64,000 bases of DNA, taken from contig NZ_JAFFZN010000021.1 of NCBI RefSeq assembly GCF_017676385.1, positions 85,187 to 149,186 on the forward strand. Direction: 5' to 3'. A program made the position numbers and the translations under genes. A model generated the notes under the pieces. The model was given only the letters and a program-made list of their open reading frames with translations. It was not told where the DNA came from and did not search any database. The stretch's first letter is position 1. The number at the start of each line of letters is the position of its first letter. This DNA is from Streptomyces spirodelae (GTDB lineage: Bacteria > Actinomycetota > Actinomycetes > Streptomycetales > Streptomycetaceae). Below, piece after piece: positions 1-8,517 of this stretch.

Positions 1-717
1 TACCTCGCGGTGATGCTGCTCGCCGTACGGCCCTGCCTGCGCCGGCTGTTCGAGGGGCGGCGCACGGCCCCGCCACGGGCCGGCTGGGAGGGCTGGGCGC
101 GCGAGCATGTGACCGCCGACCAGTTGATCGTCGTACTGGGCGGGCTGCTGCTCTCCTGCCTGGCGACGGCCTGGATGGGCGCCCACTTCGTCTTCGGCGC
201 CTTCCTGTTCGGCGCCGTGATGCCGCGCGACACCTCACGCCGGCTGCGGCACCAGATCACCGACCGGCTGGAGTACGTGACCCGGCTGTTGCTGCTGCCC
301 TCCTTCTTCGTCATCGCCGGCCTCCAGGTCGACCTCTCCCGCCTCGGCGCCCGCGGACTGGGCGAACTCGGCCTGATCCTGCTGACCGCCATCACCGCCA
401 AGTTCGCCGGCGCGTACGCGGGCGCCCGGCTCAACCGGGTGCCCCACGCGCAGAGCGGAGTGCTCGCAGCGCTGATGAACACCCGCGGTCTGACGGAACT
501 GGTCATCCTGACCGTCGGCCTCCAACTGAACGTCATCGACCGCGACTTGTACGCCCTCATGGTCGTCATGGCCCTGGCGACCACCGCCATGACCGGCCCC
601 CTGCTGTCGCTGCTGGGCCGCCGCCACGGGGGCCCGGCAGCTCTGGGCGACTTCACCTTCCCAGCGGAGCCCGTTGAAAGCGCCCCACTGACGCGGACTC
701 CCTCCGGCAAGAGCTGA
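1..717 (+). CDS. Cation/proton antiporter, CPA2 type (3' part)
   Basis: This is the C-terminal part of a membrane antiporter; the reading frame is open from base 1, so the start lies outside the window. The visible 238 residues hold about six hydrophobic segments. The order and motifs fit the second half of the CPA2 Na+/H+ or K+/H+ exchanger domain (KefB/NhaS3 type): an LPSFFVIAGLQVDLS stretch, then ALMNTRGLTELVILTVGLQL, which carries the NTRGL signature. The protein would exchange a monovalent cation for protons at the cytoplasmic membrane. The C-terminus after the last helix is short, with no RCK/TrkA-N domain. It looks like flanking DNA rather than part of the biosynthetic loci that follow. 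The substrate ion cannot be told from the sequence. Confidence 0.85.
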   Translation, partial: YLAVMLLAVRPCLRRLFEGRRTAPPRAGWEGWAREHVTADQLIVVLGGLLLSCLATAWMGAHFVFGAFLFGAVMPRDTSRRLRHQITDRLEYVTRLLLLPSFFVIAGLQVDLSRLGARGLGELGLILLTAITAKFAGAYAGARLNRVPHAQSGVLAALMNTRGLTELVILTVGLQLNVIDRDLYALMVVMALATTAMTGPLLSLLGRRHGGPAALGDFTFPAEPVESAPLTRTPSGKS

Positions 718-769
718 ACTCCTGCGACCCCTGATCGCCATTGCGACCATCAGATCCGTTCGAGGCCGG

Positions 770-1024
770 TCAGAGCCTGTTCATGTGTGGAGAACGCCGA
801 CGGCGGGCGGCGAGTCCACGAAGGTCGGCTGTGGTACGTCCGGAGAGCAGCAAGCCAGAGACGAGCGCTTGGACGGCGGGACGTGCGTGAACCTCTTGCG
901 GGGCGCAGCGTTCGGCTGCCATGAGACTGGCAATGCAGGCGTCACGGTGCCCCCACCGGTTGTGGGCATGCGCCATGTCCGTATACAGCCGGGCGCGGCG
1001 GCGCTCGATGCTGGGCAGGTGACC
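770..1024 (-). pseudogene. Remnant of an XRE-type regulator (C-terminal end only)
   Basis: About 85 residues resemble the C-terminal TPR-like end of Streptomyces helix-turn-helix (XRE) regulators: a RARLYTDMAHAHNRWG helix, then SLMAAERCAPQEVHARPAV and a LRGLAARR tail. No helix-turn-helix domain precedes it in any frame, and there is no convincing start, so I read it as a decayed fragment. The rest of the gap between the antiporter and the glycosyltransferase (718-769 and 1025-1181) shows nothing I recognise. It marks a rearranged edge of the conserved chromosome next to the biosynthetic region. The family assignment comes from pattern recognition only. Confidence 0.55.
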
Positions 1025-1181
1025 CGCTGGGCGGCTACGCCTCAGCTCACCGGCTGGCCGCAACGCTGGAGTGGAAGCCATCCATCACTGTCGCTGGCGG
1101 AGTGGCCCGCTATGTGCGGTGGCTTGGCAAGACCCCGGGGGCGGTGCCGGACTGGCTGCTGGCCGAGCGGTCCACCGTCAC

Positions 1182-2057
1182 CTAGAGCACCGGAGGCCGA
1201 CCGAGGCGGGTCATGCGCCAAACCGTGGCCCACCGCATCGGCCGACGCGGTGCGCACGAGGTGCGCATGCCTTCGGTGAATCCGCCGAACCAGGCGCGGA
1301 GCCCGCCCCAAGAGCGGGTGCGTGCCAGGGTGAGGAGGGTCCAAGCGCCCAGGTAGACGGGGACGAGTGGCGCCGGCAGGTGGCGTTTGGCCAGCCAGAC
1401 CCGGTTGCGGGCGACCATGCGGTGGAAGACCGCGTGCCGGGTCGGTGACGTCCATGGGTGCTGGAGCACGACGTCCGGCTCGTAGAGCACCTTCCAGCCC
1501 GCGTCCAGAGCGCGCCAGGCCAGGTCGGTCTCCTCATGGGCGTAGAAGAAGGCATCCGGCCAACCGCCGGTCTGCTCCAGCATCCGGGCCGCGAGGGCAT
1601 GGCCGCCGCCGAGGAAGGTGGTGACCGGTCCGCCGCGCATCGGGTCACCGGCCCGCAGCCGGGGCACATGGCGGCGCTGGGTGCGCCCGCGCTCGTCGCA
1701 GATCCGGAAGCTGACGATGCCCAGCCGCTCGTCCTGCTCGTAGAGGCGGGCCAGGCGGGTGAAGACATCGCGGCTGATCAGCAGTCCGTCATCGTCCAGG
1801 TCCACCACCACATCGACGTCCCCGAACTCCGCCAGACGGGCGAGGGCCGCGTTCCGGCCGCCTGTCACGCCCAGGTTCTCCGGCAGTTCGAGACCCGTCA
1901 CCCTCTTGGGCAGTGACGGAAGCGGTGCCCCGTTCCCGATGACCACCACCCGCTGCGCAGGCGTCTCCTGCGAGGCGACCGACTCCAGCAGCTCCATCAG
2001 CTCGGCAGGCCGGTTGCCCATTGTCAGGATGGCGACGCCGATACGCGGGTGACTCAC
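1182..2057 (-). CDS. Family 2 glycosyltransferase
   Basis: A 291-residue GT-A-fold glycosyltransferase. The N-terminus (IGVAILTMGNRPAELMELL) starts the nucleotide-sugar fold, and a DLDDDGLL stretch near residue 90 is the metal/nucleotide DxD region. A later GGWPDAFFYAHEETDLAWR segment holds the acceptor-side ED motif typical of rhamnosyltransferase-like GT2 enzymes. No membrane anchor is obvious apart from a mildly hydrophobic C-terminal stretch near residue 240. It would transfer a sugar from a nucleotide donor to an unknown acceptor in the cytoplasm. It lies 87 bp downstream of the LLM oxidoreductase on the same strand. It may glycosylate the aromatic polyketide, but the family is also common in cell-wall and exopolysaccharide genes, so cluster membership is uncertain. 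Confidence 0.8.
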   Translation of the reverse strand: MSHPRIGVAILTMGNRPAELMELLESVASQETPAQRVVVIGNGAPLPSLPKRVTGLELPENLGVTGGRNAALARLAEFGDVDVVVDLDDDGLLISRDVFTRLARLYEQDERLGIVSFRICDERGRTQRRHVPRLRAGDPMRGGPVTTFLGGGHALAARMLEQTGGWPDAFFYAHEETDLAWRALDAGWKVLYEPDVVLQHPWTSPTRHAVFHRMVARNRVWLAKRHLPAPLVPVYLGAWTLLTLARTRSWGGLRAWFGGFTEGMRTSCAPRRPMRWATVWRMTRLGRPPVL

Positions 2058-2144
2058 AGATGAACGCTCCGTTCCTCGGGACTGAGGCAGATGCTAACGG
2101 TCCGCGTGACGGGGCCGACCACAGGAGAGCATGGCCCGTGATCC

Positions 2145-3011
2145 TCAGCGCAGGGCGGCCTCGGCCAGGAGGTTCAGCTGGCCGGGGGCTGCCGTGCAGG
2201 GGAAGACGAGGAGTTCGTCGCAGCCGGCTTCGGCGTAGGCCGTGGCCGTCTCGCGGAGCGACTCCGCGTCGGTGATGACGGCCTTGGCGGCCATCTCCGC
2301 CTTGGGGCCGATGAAGGCGTAGTAGGCACGCAGATAGTGCTCCGCCGTGGTGCGCGCTTCGGGGCCCAGGCAGGCGTAGACGAGGGCGACCAGGCGCGGG
2401 CTGTCGGTGCGGCCCTCGGTGCGCCAGGCCGCGCGGGCCTGCTGCGCCAGGTCGGCGTAGGCCGTGGCGGAGCTGCCGCCGGCGATCCAGCCGTTCGCAT
2501 GGCGGGCGGCGCGGCGCATGGCTGCGGGGGTGTGGCCGCCGACGATCAGTTCGGGGCCGGGTGGGGTCGGGCGGGGGCCGACGCCCGTGACGCCGGTGTC
2601 GGTCTGCTTGCCGTCCCAGATGTTGCGGAGTTCGGTCAGGAGGGAGTCCAGGCGGCGGCCCCGGTTGCGGTAGGGCGCACCCGTTGCCTGGAAGTCGTCC
2701 TCCCTGCCGCCCGCCGCGGTGCCGACGGTCAGCCGGCCGCCGGAGATCTCGTGCAGGGTGGCCAGTTGTTTGGCCAACAGCGGGGTGCCGGGGCGGTAGG
2801 CCGCCAGGAGGATGCTGGTGGCCAGCCGGATGCGCGTGGTGACTGCTGCCGCCGCGGTGAGCGCTGTGAGGGGTTCGTAGCTGTCGTAGACGAGGCGGTC
2901 GAGTACGCCCAGCGTCGAGAAGCCGTGCTCCTCGGCGCGGACCGCCCAGTCGACGAGCCGCCGCCCGTCGACGTCGGGCACGGTGGTGGGCAGGCCCACT
3001 CCGATCTCCAC
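2145..3011 (-). CDS. LLM-class flavin-dependent oxidoreductase
   Basis: A 288-residue luciferase-like monooxygenase-fold protein. The opening MEIGVGLPTTVPDVDGRR and the later RIRLATSILLAAYRPG and TVGTAAGGREDDFQATG segments are characteristic of the bacterial luciferase/F420-dependent superfamily; the GGREDDF region is typical of the actinobacterial subgroup. These enzymes use FMNH2 or F420H2 for hydroxylation, Baeyer-Villiger oxidation or reduction of small substrates. The gene begins 11 bp after the O-methyltransferase stop, at the end of the halogenase-transporter-methyltransferase unit, so it is likely a late tailoring step in the aromatic polyketide pathway. The cofactor cannot be fixed from the sequence. 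Confidence 0.8.
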   Translation of the reverse strand: MEIGVGLPTTVPDVDGRRLVDWAVRAEEHGFSTLGVLDRLVYDSYEPLTALTAAAAVTTRIRLATSILLAAYRPGTPLLAKQLATLHEISGGRLTVGTAAGGREDDFQATGAPYRNRGRRLDSLLTELRNIWDGKQTDTGVTGVGPRPTPPGPELIVGGHTPAAMRRAARHANGWIAGGSSATAYADLAQQARAAWRTEGRTDSPRLVALVYACLGPEARTTAEHYLRAYYAFIGPKAEMAAKAVITDAESLRETATAYAEAGCDELLVFPCTAAPGQLNLLAEAALR

Positions 3012-3022
3012 GGTCGGTCTCC

Positions 3023-4066
3023 TTAACGTCGGGCGGCCCGTTTGCGGGCGATCAGCAGGGTGTTGCCGAGCGGCAGCGGATGGCTGGTCACGTCGGTGAA
3101 GCCGGCCTGCTCCATCCAGCCGGTGCAGTGGCCGGGGTGGTATCCGGCGCCTGCCGGGGTCATCACCAGCATGTGGAGGCTGGCGATCAGCGAGGCGAGT
3201 TCCGGCTTGTCGCCGTTCATCGGGTCGTAGACGAGCAGCGCGCCGCCCTCGTTGACGGCCGCGTACGCCTTCTCGATGAGCGTGCGGCGCTCGTCGCGGG
3301 AGAAGTCGGCGAGTACGTGGCCGATGACGACGACGTCCGCGGGTGGCAGGGGGTCGGTGAAGAAGTCACCCCCTGAGAAGGTGACGTTTTCCGGTACCCC
3401 GAGATCCTTGGTGTGCTCCGCGCAGGGTTCGGCGTTCTGCGGGCGGTCGAAGACGGTTGCCGTCAGGCCGGGGCGCTCGCGGACGATGCGCGCCGCGAGG
3501 TTGCCGCGCGCTCCGCCCACGTCGGTGAGGGTGTTGTATCCGGACCAGTCCAGTGCCTCCAGGAGGTGGGGGATCAGCGGCTGGCTGAGGGAGTCCTGCA
3601 TGGCCAGGAACATCCGCCGCGCGTGCGGATCGCTGAGCATGGCCTCGAAGTCGCCCTCGGCCTGCGGCTTTCCGGTGCGCAGCGCCTCGGTGAGCCGGCC
3701 CCAGGCCGGGTAGAGGACGAAGCCCGCGCCCTCCAGGAAGCCGCCCTGGTAGTCGGGGCCGCGCACCAGATGCCGCTGGGCCGCCTCGCTGTTGCGGTAG
3801 CGGCCGTACTGCCGTTCCAGCAGCCCGACGGCGGTCAGCGCGTCGAAGAAGTCCGACGCGGCGCGCGGGTGCAGACCCAGCGCGGCCCGTAGTTCCTCGG
3901 CCTCCGCCGTGCCGTCGGCCGTCTCGGCGAGCGCTGTGAACACGCCCAGTTCCAGCGCGCTGAGCAGCAGCTTGGAGGCGGCGAAGCCGAGGCCGAGCTG
4001 GGCGATCCCGGCCGCCTGTGGCGAGTCCAGGACGGTGGATTCCGGTACCGGGGAAACGGAGGTCAT
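3023..4066 (-). CDS. SAM-dependent O-methyltransferase-like protein
   Basis: A 347-residue class I methyltransferase of the plant/DnrK/TcmO type. An N-terminal helical dimerisation and winged-helix part (about 1-160) precedes the Rossmann core. The SAM loop is LTDVGGARGNLAARI, a DxGGxxG variant. The usual catalytic segment (HDW in most O-methyltransferases) reads HVLADFSRDERR here, so the expected base histidine is absent. It could still methylate by proximity, or have drifted to another role such as C-methylation or hydroxylation, as known for RdmB-like relatives. It overlaps the POT transporter gene by 4 bp (translational coupling). The likely substrate is a phenol of the aromatic polyketide. 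Confidence 0.8.
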   Translation of the reverse strand: MTSVSPVPESTVLDSPQAAGIAQLGLGFAASKLLLSALELGVFTALAETADGTAEAEELRAALGLHPRAASDFFDALTAVGLLERQYGRYRNSEAAQRHLVRGPDYQGGFLEGAGFVLYPAWGRLTEALRTGKPQAEGDFEAMLSDPHARRMFLAMQDSLSQPLIPHLLEALDWSGYNTLTDVGGARGNLAARIVRERPGLTATVFDRPQNAEPCAEHTKDLGVPENVTFSGGDFFTDPLPPADVVVIGHVLADFSRDERRTLIEKAYAAVNEGGALLVYDPMNGDKPELASLIASLHMLVMTPAGAGYHPGHCTGWMEQAGFTDVTSHPLPLGNTLLIARKRAARR

Positions 4067-5625
4067 GCGGGGTCACCTTCCTGGACAGGCGTGGGCGCGG
4101 GCTCGGACGCGGAGCCGGAAGCGGCCCCGGTCTCGTCGGCCTCCGGGGCCAGTCCGCGCGCCACCGTGTGCCGGCGCAGCGCGAGCGTGCCACCGACAGT
4201 GAGGGCGAGTACCGCCAGCAGCAGGTAGTACAGCGCCTCGGGAATGACGTCGATCAGCCGGACGAGGCCGCTGCCCGCGCCGCCGCCGAGCGCGGCGAAC
4301 AGCCACAGCAGCCCGAGCATGTGCGCGATGAAGCGGCGCGGCAGCACATCTGCGACAGCGGCGATACCCACGGCGGCGACGATGAGTTCACCGCAGGCGT
4401 GCATCAGGTAGACCACCAGCAGCCACAGCGGGGAGACCTTCTCGTCGCCGGATGCCAGCCCGGCGGCCAGCGCCATGACCAGGAAGCTGACTCCGGTCAG
4501 CAGCAGTCCGGCGGAGAACTTGGCCGGGACGCCGGCGCGCCCGCCGCCGTGCTTGAGCAGCATCCACGCGAAGACCGGCGCCAGCACGAGAATGAACAGC
4601 GGGGTGGCCGACTGCAGCCAGCTGACGGGCACTTCGAAGCCGAGTACGTCACGGTCGGTGGAATTCTTGGCGAACAGGGTCAGGGACGAGCCGTCCTGGG
4701 CGATCAGCGACCAGAACAGGGTCGAGCCGAGAAAGATCCACAGGAACGAGCGCAACCGCCTGCGGTCGCCGGGCCCCAGCTCACGGCTGCGGTAGAGCAC
4801 GGTGTAGGCGACGACGGGTGCGACGATCGAGGCCATGCCGACCAAGGCGATGCCACTGCCGGCCGTCAGGGCTCCGGCCGCTGCCATACCGCCCAGCAGC
4901 AGCGTGAGCACACCCGCGACAGTTCCCACCCGCCGTTTGACACGGCGCGCCTCCTCCACTTCCAGCGGCCGACCGGGCTTCTCGCCCACGCCCTGGAACT
5001 GCGGCTTGGCCAGAGCGACCTGGATGGTACCGATGAGCATGGCGGTGCCCGATACGCCGAAGCCGAGCCGCCAGTCGACTCGTTCGCCGAGGAACCCGGC
5101 GATCAGCGGCGAGGTCAGCGCGCTGACCTGGATGCCCACATAGATCAACGAGATGCCCGCCTCGCGGCGCCCGTTGTCCTTGAACATCAGGTTGAGCAGG
5201 GCCTGGTGGTTGGGCTTGTACAGGCCCATGCCGACGGCCAGCAGGACGAGCGCGAGCGGGGTGAGCCACAGCAGCGGCGTGGCCAGCGCGAAGTGGCCCG
5301 CGGTGGTGACGGCGGCGCCGAGCAGCAGCGTGCGGCGGGGGCCGAGCAGCCGGTCGGCGATCCAGCCGCCGGGCAGGCACAACATGAAGGCCAGCCCGAT
5401 CCAGGCGCCGAACAGCGCGGCGGCGTCCGCCTTGGCGAGCCCGAGCCCTCCCTCGTCGCGGGGCGCGACGGCGAACAGTACGAGGATCGCCTGCATCCCG
5501 AAGAAGCCGAAGCGCTCCCACAGGTCGCTCATGAACAGGGTGCGGAACCAGTTGGGCCAGGGGCGCAGCGAGGCTGAGGCGCTGTCCTTCCCCGGCGCCG
5601 GGGAGGCGGAGTCGGCGGCGGTCAC
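4063..5625 (-). CDS. POT/PTR2-family MFS transporter
   Basis: A 520-residue integral membrane protein with about 12-14 transmembrane helices. The first helix carries SDLWERFGFFGMQAILVLF, matching the ExxER(F)xYYG signature of proton-dependent oligopeptide transporters, and the GGWIADRLLGPRRTLLLG loop is the MFS motif A. Most family members import di- and tripeptides with protons, but homologues occur in antibiotic clusters. The gene overlaps the halogenase upstream and the methyltransferase downstream by 4 bp each, so it is co-translated with tailoring enzymes. It may therefore move the product or a precursor rather than feed on peptides. Direction of transport is inference. Confidence 0.82.
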   Translation of the reverse strand: MTAADSASPAPGKDSASASLRPWPNWFRTLFMSDLWERFGFFGMQAILVLFAVAPRDEGGLGLAKADAAALFGAWIGLAFMLCLPGGWIADRLLGPRRTLLLGAAVTTAGHFALATPLLWLTPLALVLLAVGMGLYKPNHQALLNLMFKDNGRREAGISLIYVGIQVSALTSPLIAGFLGERVDWRLGFGVSGTAMLIGTIQVALAKPQFQGVGEKPGRPLEVEEARRVKRRVGTVAGVLTLLLGGMAAAGALTAGSGIALVGMASIVAPVVAYTVLYRSRELGPGDRRRLRSFLWIFLGSTLFWSLIAQDGSSLTLFAKNSTDRDVLGFEVPVSWLQSATPLFILVLAPVFAWMLLKHGGGRAGVPAKFSAGLLLTGVSFLVMALAAGLASGDEKVSPLWLLVVYLMHACGELIVAAVGIAAVADVLPRRFIAHMLGLLWLFAALGGGAGSGLVRLIDVIPEALYYLLLAVLALTVGGTLALRRHTVARGLAPEADETGAASGSASEPAPTPVQEGDPA

Positions 5626-7037
5626 GCGGGGCCTCCTTCAGCGCCCGTGGCCTTCGTCCTGGCCAGGTGCAGCTGCGGGCGGAAGGCGAGGTACAGCCCG
5701 CCGACGGCGTTCTGCTCGCTCATGGGGGCCTGCTTCTGCTCGTGGACCTTGTTGAGGTTGGCGAGCGGGTTGGGGTCGCCGCTCTCGGCGCCGTTGAGGT
5801 GGGCGTGCACGCTGGCGTACACGTCCTGTGCGTCCTCCATGTCGGCGATTCCGGTGATGATGCGGTCGAAGGCGTCCTGGAGGTTGAGGTTCTCGCGCTG
5901 CGAGGAGGTGAGCTTCTGGGCGTTGTAGAAGTGGTGCTCCTTGCCGCGGTAGCTCTCGTAGAAGACGGAGACCAGCACCAGCAGCCGCTCGTAGGCGTGC
6001 CGGTAGACCGTGTTGAAGAAGTGCCAGGCTTCCTCTTCCTCGACCTCACCGCGGATGACGCTGCCGAGGGAGGCGCTGGCCAGCATGGCGCTGTAGGTGG
6101 CCAGGTGTACGCCGGTGGACAGCAGCGGGTCGAGGAAGCAGGCGGCGTCGCCGCACATCAGATAGCCGGGGCGGCCGAAGTTCTCGGCCGTGTAGGAGTA
6201 GTCCTGCTCGACCTTCATTCCGCTGACCTGTTCGGCGCCGCCCAGCAGCTTGGTGACGGCGGGGCACTCGGCCAGCACCTGGTCGTAGACCTGCTGGATG
6301 CCGCCGAGGCGGTTGCGCTTCTCGTTGAAGATGTCCCGCCCGGTGACCAGGCCGATGCTGGTGGTGCCGTCGTGCAGCGGGATCACCCAGAACCAGCCGT
6401 CGGGTGCCGAGCAGACGGCGATGGCGCCCTCGGGGCCGCGGTCCAGCGGTTTGACGTTCTTCCAGTAGGTCCAGGCCGCCACATTGCGGAAGATCTCGTG
6501 GTACTGGCGGTTCTTGACGTGCCGGGCCGCCATGACGCCGCCGCGCCCGGAGGCGTCGATGACGTAGTCGAAGCTGATGCGCCCGTTCTCGGCGGGGTCC
6601 TTGGTGCCGGCCCACTGGGCGGCGACGGGACGCTCGCCGTCGAACTCCAGCTCCTTGACGGTGATGTTCTCCACGACCTCGACACCCAGCGACTCGGCGT
6701 GCCGCAGCAGCAGCTCGTCGAACTCGGAGCGGATGACCTGCCAGGCATTGGTGCCGTCGTCGCCCAGGTTGTCGAACTTGACCTCCCACTCCTCAGGCCC
6801 CCAGAAGAAGTAGGCGCCGCCCTTGGGCTGGAAGCCGTGGGCCTGCACCTTGTCCCACACGCCGAGCAGTTCGAGGATCGGCCGGCACGAGGGGAGGATC
6901 GACTCGCCGATGTGGTAGCGCGGGAACGTGTCGCGTTCCAGCAGGGTGACCTCGAATCCCTGCTTGGCCAGCAGTCCGGCCGCCGTGGACCCGGCAGGCC
7001 CGCCCCCGATGACGAGGATCTGGGTGGAACCACGCAT
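5622..7037 (-). CDS. FAD-dependent halogenase
   Basis: A 471-residue flavin-dependent halogenase that would chlorinate (or brominate) an activated aromatic carbon using FADH2, O2 and halide. The dinucleotide fold is GGGPAGSTAAGLLAKQG at the N-terminus. The halogenase signature WxWxIP is present as GWFWVIPL near residue 215. A lysine in FQPKGGAYFFWG near residue 85 fits the hypohalous-acid lysine. The C-terminal helical region resembles phenol halogenases of aromatic polyketide clusters rather than tryptophan halogenases. I chose the ATG at 7037, 6 bp after a GGAGAA; an in-frame ATG at 7049 is almost fused to a GGAGGA and is an alternative. It is the first gene of a coupled unit with the POT transporter. 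The substrate, a carrier-free or ACP-bound polyphenol, is inference. Confidence 0.9.
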   Translation of the reverse strand: MRGSTQILVIGGGPAGSTAAGLLAKQGFEVTLLERDTFPRYHIGESILPSCRPILELLGVWDKVQAHGFQPKGGAYFFWGPEEWEVKFDNLGDDGTNAWQVIRSEFDELLLRHAESLGVEVVENITVKELEFDGERPVAAQWAGTKDPAENGRISFDYVIDASGRGGVMAARHVKNRQYHEIFRNVAAWTYWKNVKPLDRGPEGAIAVCSAPDGWFWVIPLHDGTTSIGLVTGRDIFNEKRNRLGGIQQVYDQVLAECPAVTKLLGGAEQVSGMKVEQDYSYTAENFGRPGYLMCGDAACFLDPLLSTGVHLATYSAMLASASLGSVIRGEVEEEEAWHFFNTVYRHAYERLLVLVSVFYESYRGKEHHFYNAQKLTSSQRENLNLQDAFDRIITGIADMEDAQDVYASVHAHLNGAESGDPNPLANLNKVHEQKQAPMSEQNAVGGLYLAFRPQLHLARTKATGAEGGPA

Positions 7038-7165
7038 GAACTTCTCCATTCCTCCGGGGTCCTGGACAGGTCGGTCGGAAGACTCGGACCCTCCCCGGCA
7101 CGGTGCGCCGGACTGCCGGAGGAGCGGTGGAGACAGCCTTGAAACGTCAGCCCCCCACATACGGT

Positions 7166-7195
7166 CAGGGGCGCGCCCGGATGGGCGCGCCCCTG
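7166..7195 (-). terminator. Strong hairpin between monooxygenase and halogenase
   Basis: An exact inverted repeat forms a 13-bp stem (7166-7178 pairing with 7183-7195) closed by a 4-base GGAT loop. It lies 15 bases past the stop of the FAD monooxygenase and about 130 bases before the halogenase start, both on the minus strand. The stem is pure GC at its core and has no T tract, the usual form of Streptomyces terminators. It likely ends or attenuates the multicopper oxidase-monooxygenase transcript. Confidence 0.65.
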
Positions 7196-7210
7196 CTGGG
7201 TGGAGCTGGT

Positions 7211-8413
7211 TCAGACGCGGGCGGTCGTCACCGGGTCCTCCCAGGGGACGCGGTAGGAGTAGACCGGCTCGGTGGCCTTCACGCCGAGCTTGAGGAAGAA
7301 GGGCAGCACCAGATCGCGCACGGCACGCTGGAAGCCGTTGCTGGCGGCCTTCTGGTTGCCGGTCTTGCGCCCCTCCTTGATGATTTTCTCGACGCGGCCC
7401 TTGCGAATGCCCTGGAACGCGGCGAAGGCCCGCTCCGGCTCGCCCAGATCCCGCAGGCACTTGGCCAGCACGATCGCGTCCTCCATCGCCATCGAGGCAC
7501 CCTGCCCGACGTGCGGCGAGGTGGCGTGCGCCGCGTCCCCCACCAGGCAGACCCGCCCCTTGTACCAGGTGGGCAGGGAGGGCATGTCGTAGATCGGGTA
7601 GCCGATGATCCCGGACGGGGTGTCCTCGATCAGCTGCGGCACCGGGTAGTGGTCCTTGCGGTGCTTGGCCAACAGCCGCCGCTGCCACTCCTCGTGGGTG
7701 ACGGCCTCGATCTCGCCCCGGGCGGGCTCCCGGGACTGGTGGTAGTTCTCGAACCAGTAGATCTCCCCGCCGGGCGTGGTCTGGTGACCGAAGAACCCGT
7801 CGAGGCAGAACGACATCCGCATCGTGCCGTCCTCGGGAGCGCCGTACCGGGAGCGGGTGTAGCCGGCTGTCCCGATGACACCCGTGTACGTCGGCCTGGG
7901 GGCGTCCGGCAGCACCGAGTACCGCGTCCTGGAGTGGATACCGTCGCAGCCGACCATGAAGTCGCCCTCGGCGGTGGAGCCGTCGCGGAACCGTACGGTG
8001 ACGCCGTCGCCGGTCTCGGTGACGCTCTCGAAGAACTTCCCGAACTCGATACGCACCCCCCGCTCCACTGCGGCCTCGCGCAGCCCCTTGTTCAGCAGGC
8101 CGCGCTTGAGCAGCAGCGTCTCCGCCGGGTTCTCGCCGAGCTGCTTGCCCCGGTGGTTGAGGAAGGCGGTGCTGGTGGTGGGCGACCCGTACTGCTCGAC
8201 GTTCTGCCTGATGCCCAGGGTCTCCAGCACCGCCAGCCCGTTGGGCGCGAGGTTGAGAAAGGCGCCCACGTCGTCGCGCGGCGCCTCGCTCGCCTCGTGG
8301 ATGACGGCCTCCACACCGATCCGCTGGAGGTAGAGAGCCAGCACCGGACCGGCGATCCCGCAGCCGATGAGCAGCGCCCTGCGCGACGGTGCCGGCGCTT
8401 GTGGGTTACCCAT
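7211..8413 (-). CDS. FAD-dependent aromatic monooxygenase
   Basis: A 400-residue PHBH-fold group A flavoprotein hydroxylase. The ADP-binding motif is LLIGCGIAGPVLALYLQRIG at residue 14. The DG motif appears as MVGCDGIHSRTRYSV near residue 160. The second FAD motif is VCLVGDAAHATSPHVGQGAS near residue 290. There is no extra thioredoxin-like C-terminal domain, so it resembles salicylate-hydroxylase and TetX-type enzymes more than PgaE/RdmE hydroxylases. It would hydroxylate, epoxidise or open a ring of the polyketide with NAD(P)H and O2. It lies about 100 bp downstream of the multicopper oxidase on the same strand and upstream of the halogenase. Which ring position it attacks cannot be told. 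Confidence 0.88.
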   Translation of the reverse strand: MGNPQAPAPSRRALLIGCGIAGPVLALYLQRIGVEAVIHEASEAPRDDVGAFLNLAPNGLAVLETLGIRQNVEQYGSPTTSTAFLNHRGKQLGENPAETLLLKRGLLNKGLREAAVERGVRIEFGKFFESVTETGDGVTVRFRDGSTAEGDFMVGCDGIHSRTRYSVLPDAPRPTYTGVIGTAGYTRSRYGAPEDGTMRMSFCLDGFFGHQTTPGGEIYWFENYHQSREPARGEIEAVTHEEWQRRLLAKHRKDHYPVPQLIEDTPSGIIGYPIYDMPSLPTWYKGRVCLVGDAAHATSPHVGQGASMAMEDAIVLAKCLRDLGEPERAFAAFQGIRKGRVEKIIKEGRKTGNQKAASNGFQRAVRDLVLPFFLKLGVKATEPVYSYRVPWEDPVTTARV

Positions 8414-8517
8414 GCTTTTCCTCGCCTCTCGTCAAGACAGCGGTTCTGCTGCCGCCGTGTCGGGAGCGTAGGCAAGGGCACTTGCGGACCACTCGAATGA
8501 CTGACCCCGCGTGCCCC

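Noticed and set aside
1042..1181. Possible transposase-like or coding fragment after the XRE remnant
   Set aside because: Frames are open on both strands but show no motif, so nothing can be claimed.
4018..5577. A 519-codon open frame opposite the POT transporter
   Set aside because: It reads as Gln/Gly/Asp/Arg-rich low-complexity protein with no family resemblance, exactly antisense to a clear 12-14-helix transporter. Typical high-GC shadow frame.
5622..7688. A 688-residue version of the halogenase with a long N-terminal extension
   Set aside because: The extra residues are out-of-frame translation of the monooxygenase end and the intergenic hairpin. The FAD motif starts a few residues after the ATG at 7037, as in other halogenases.
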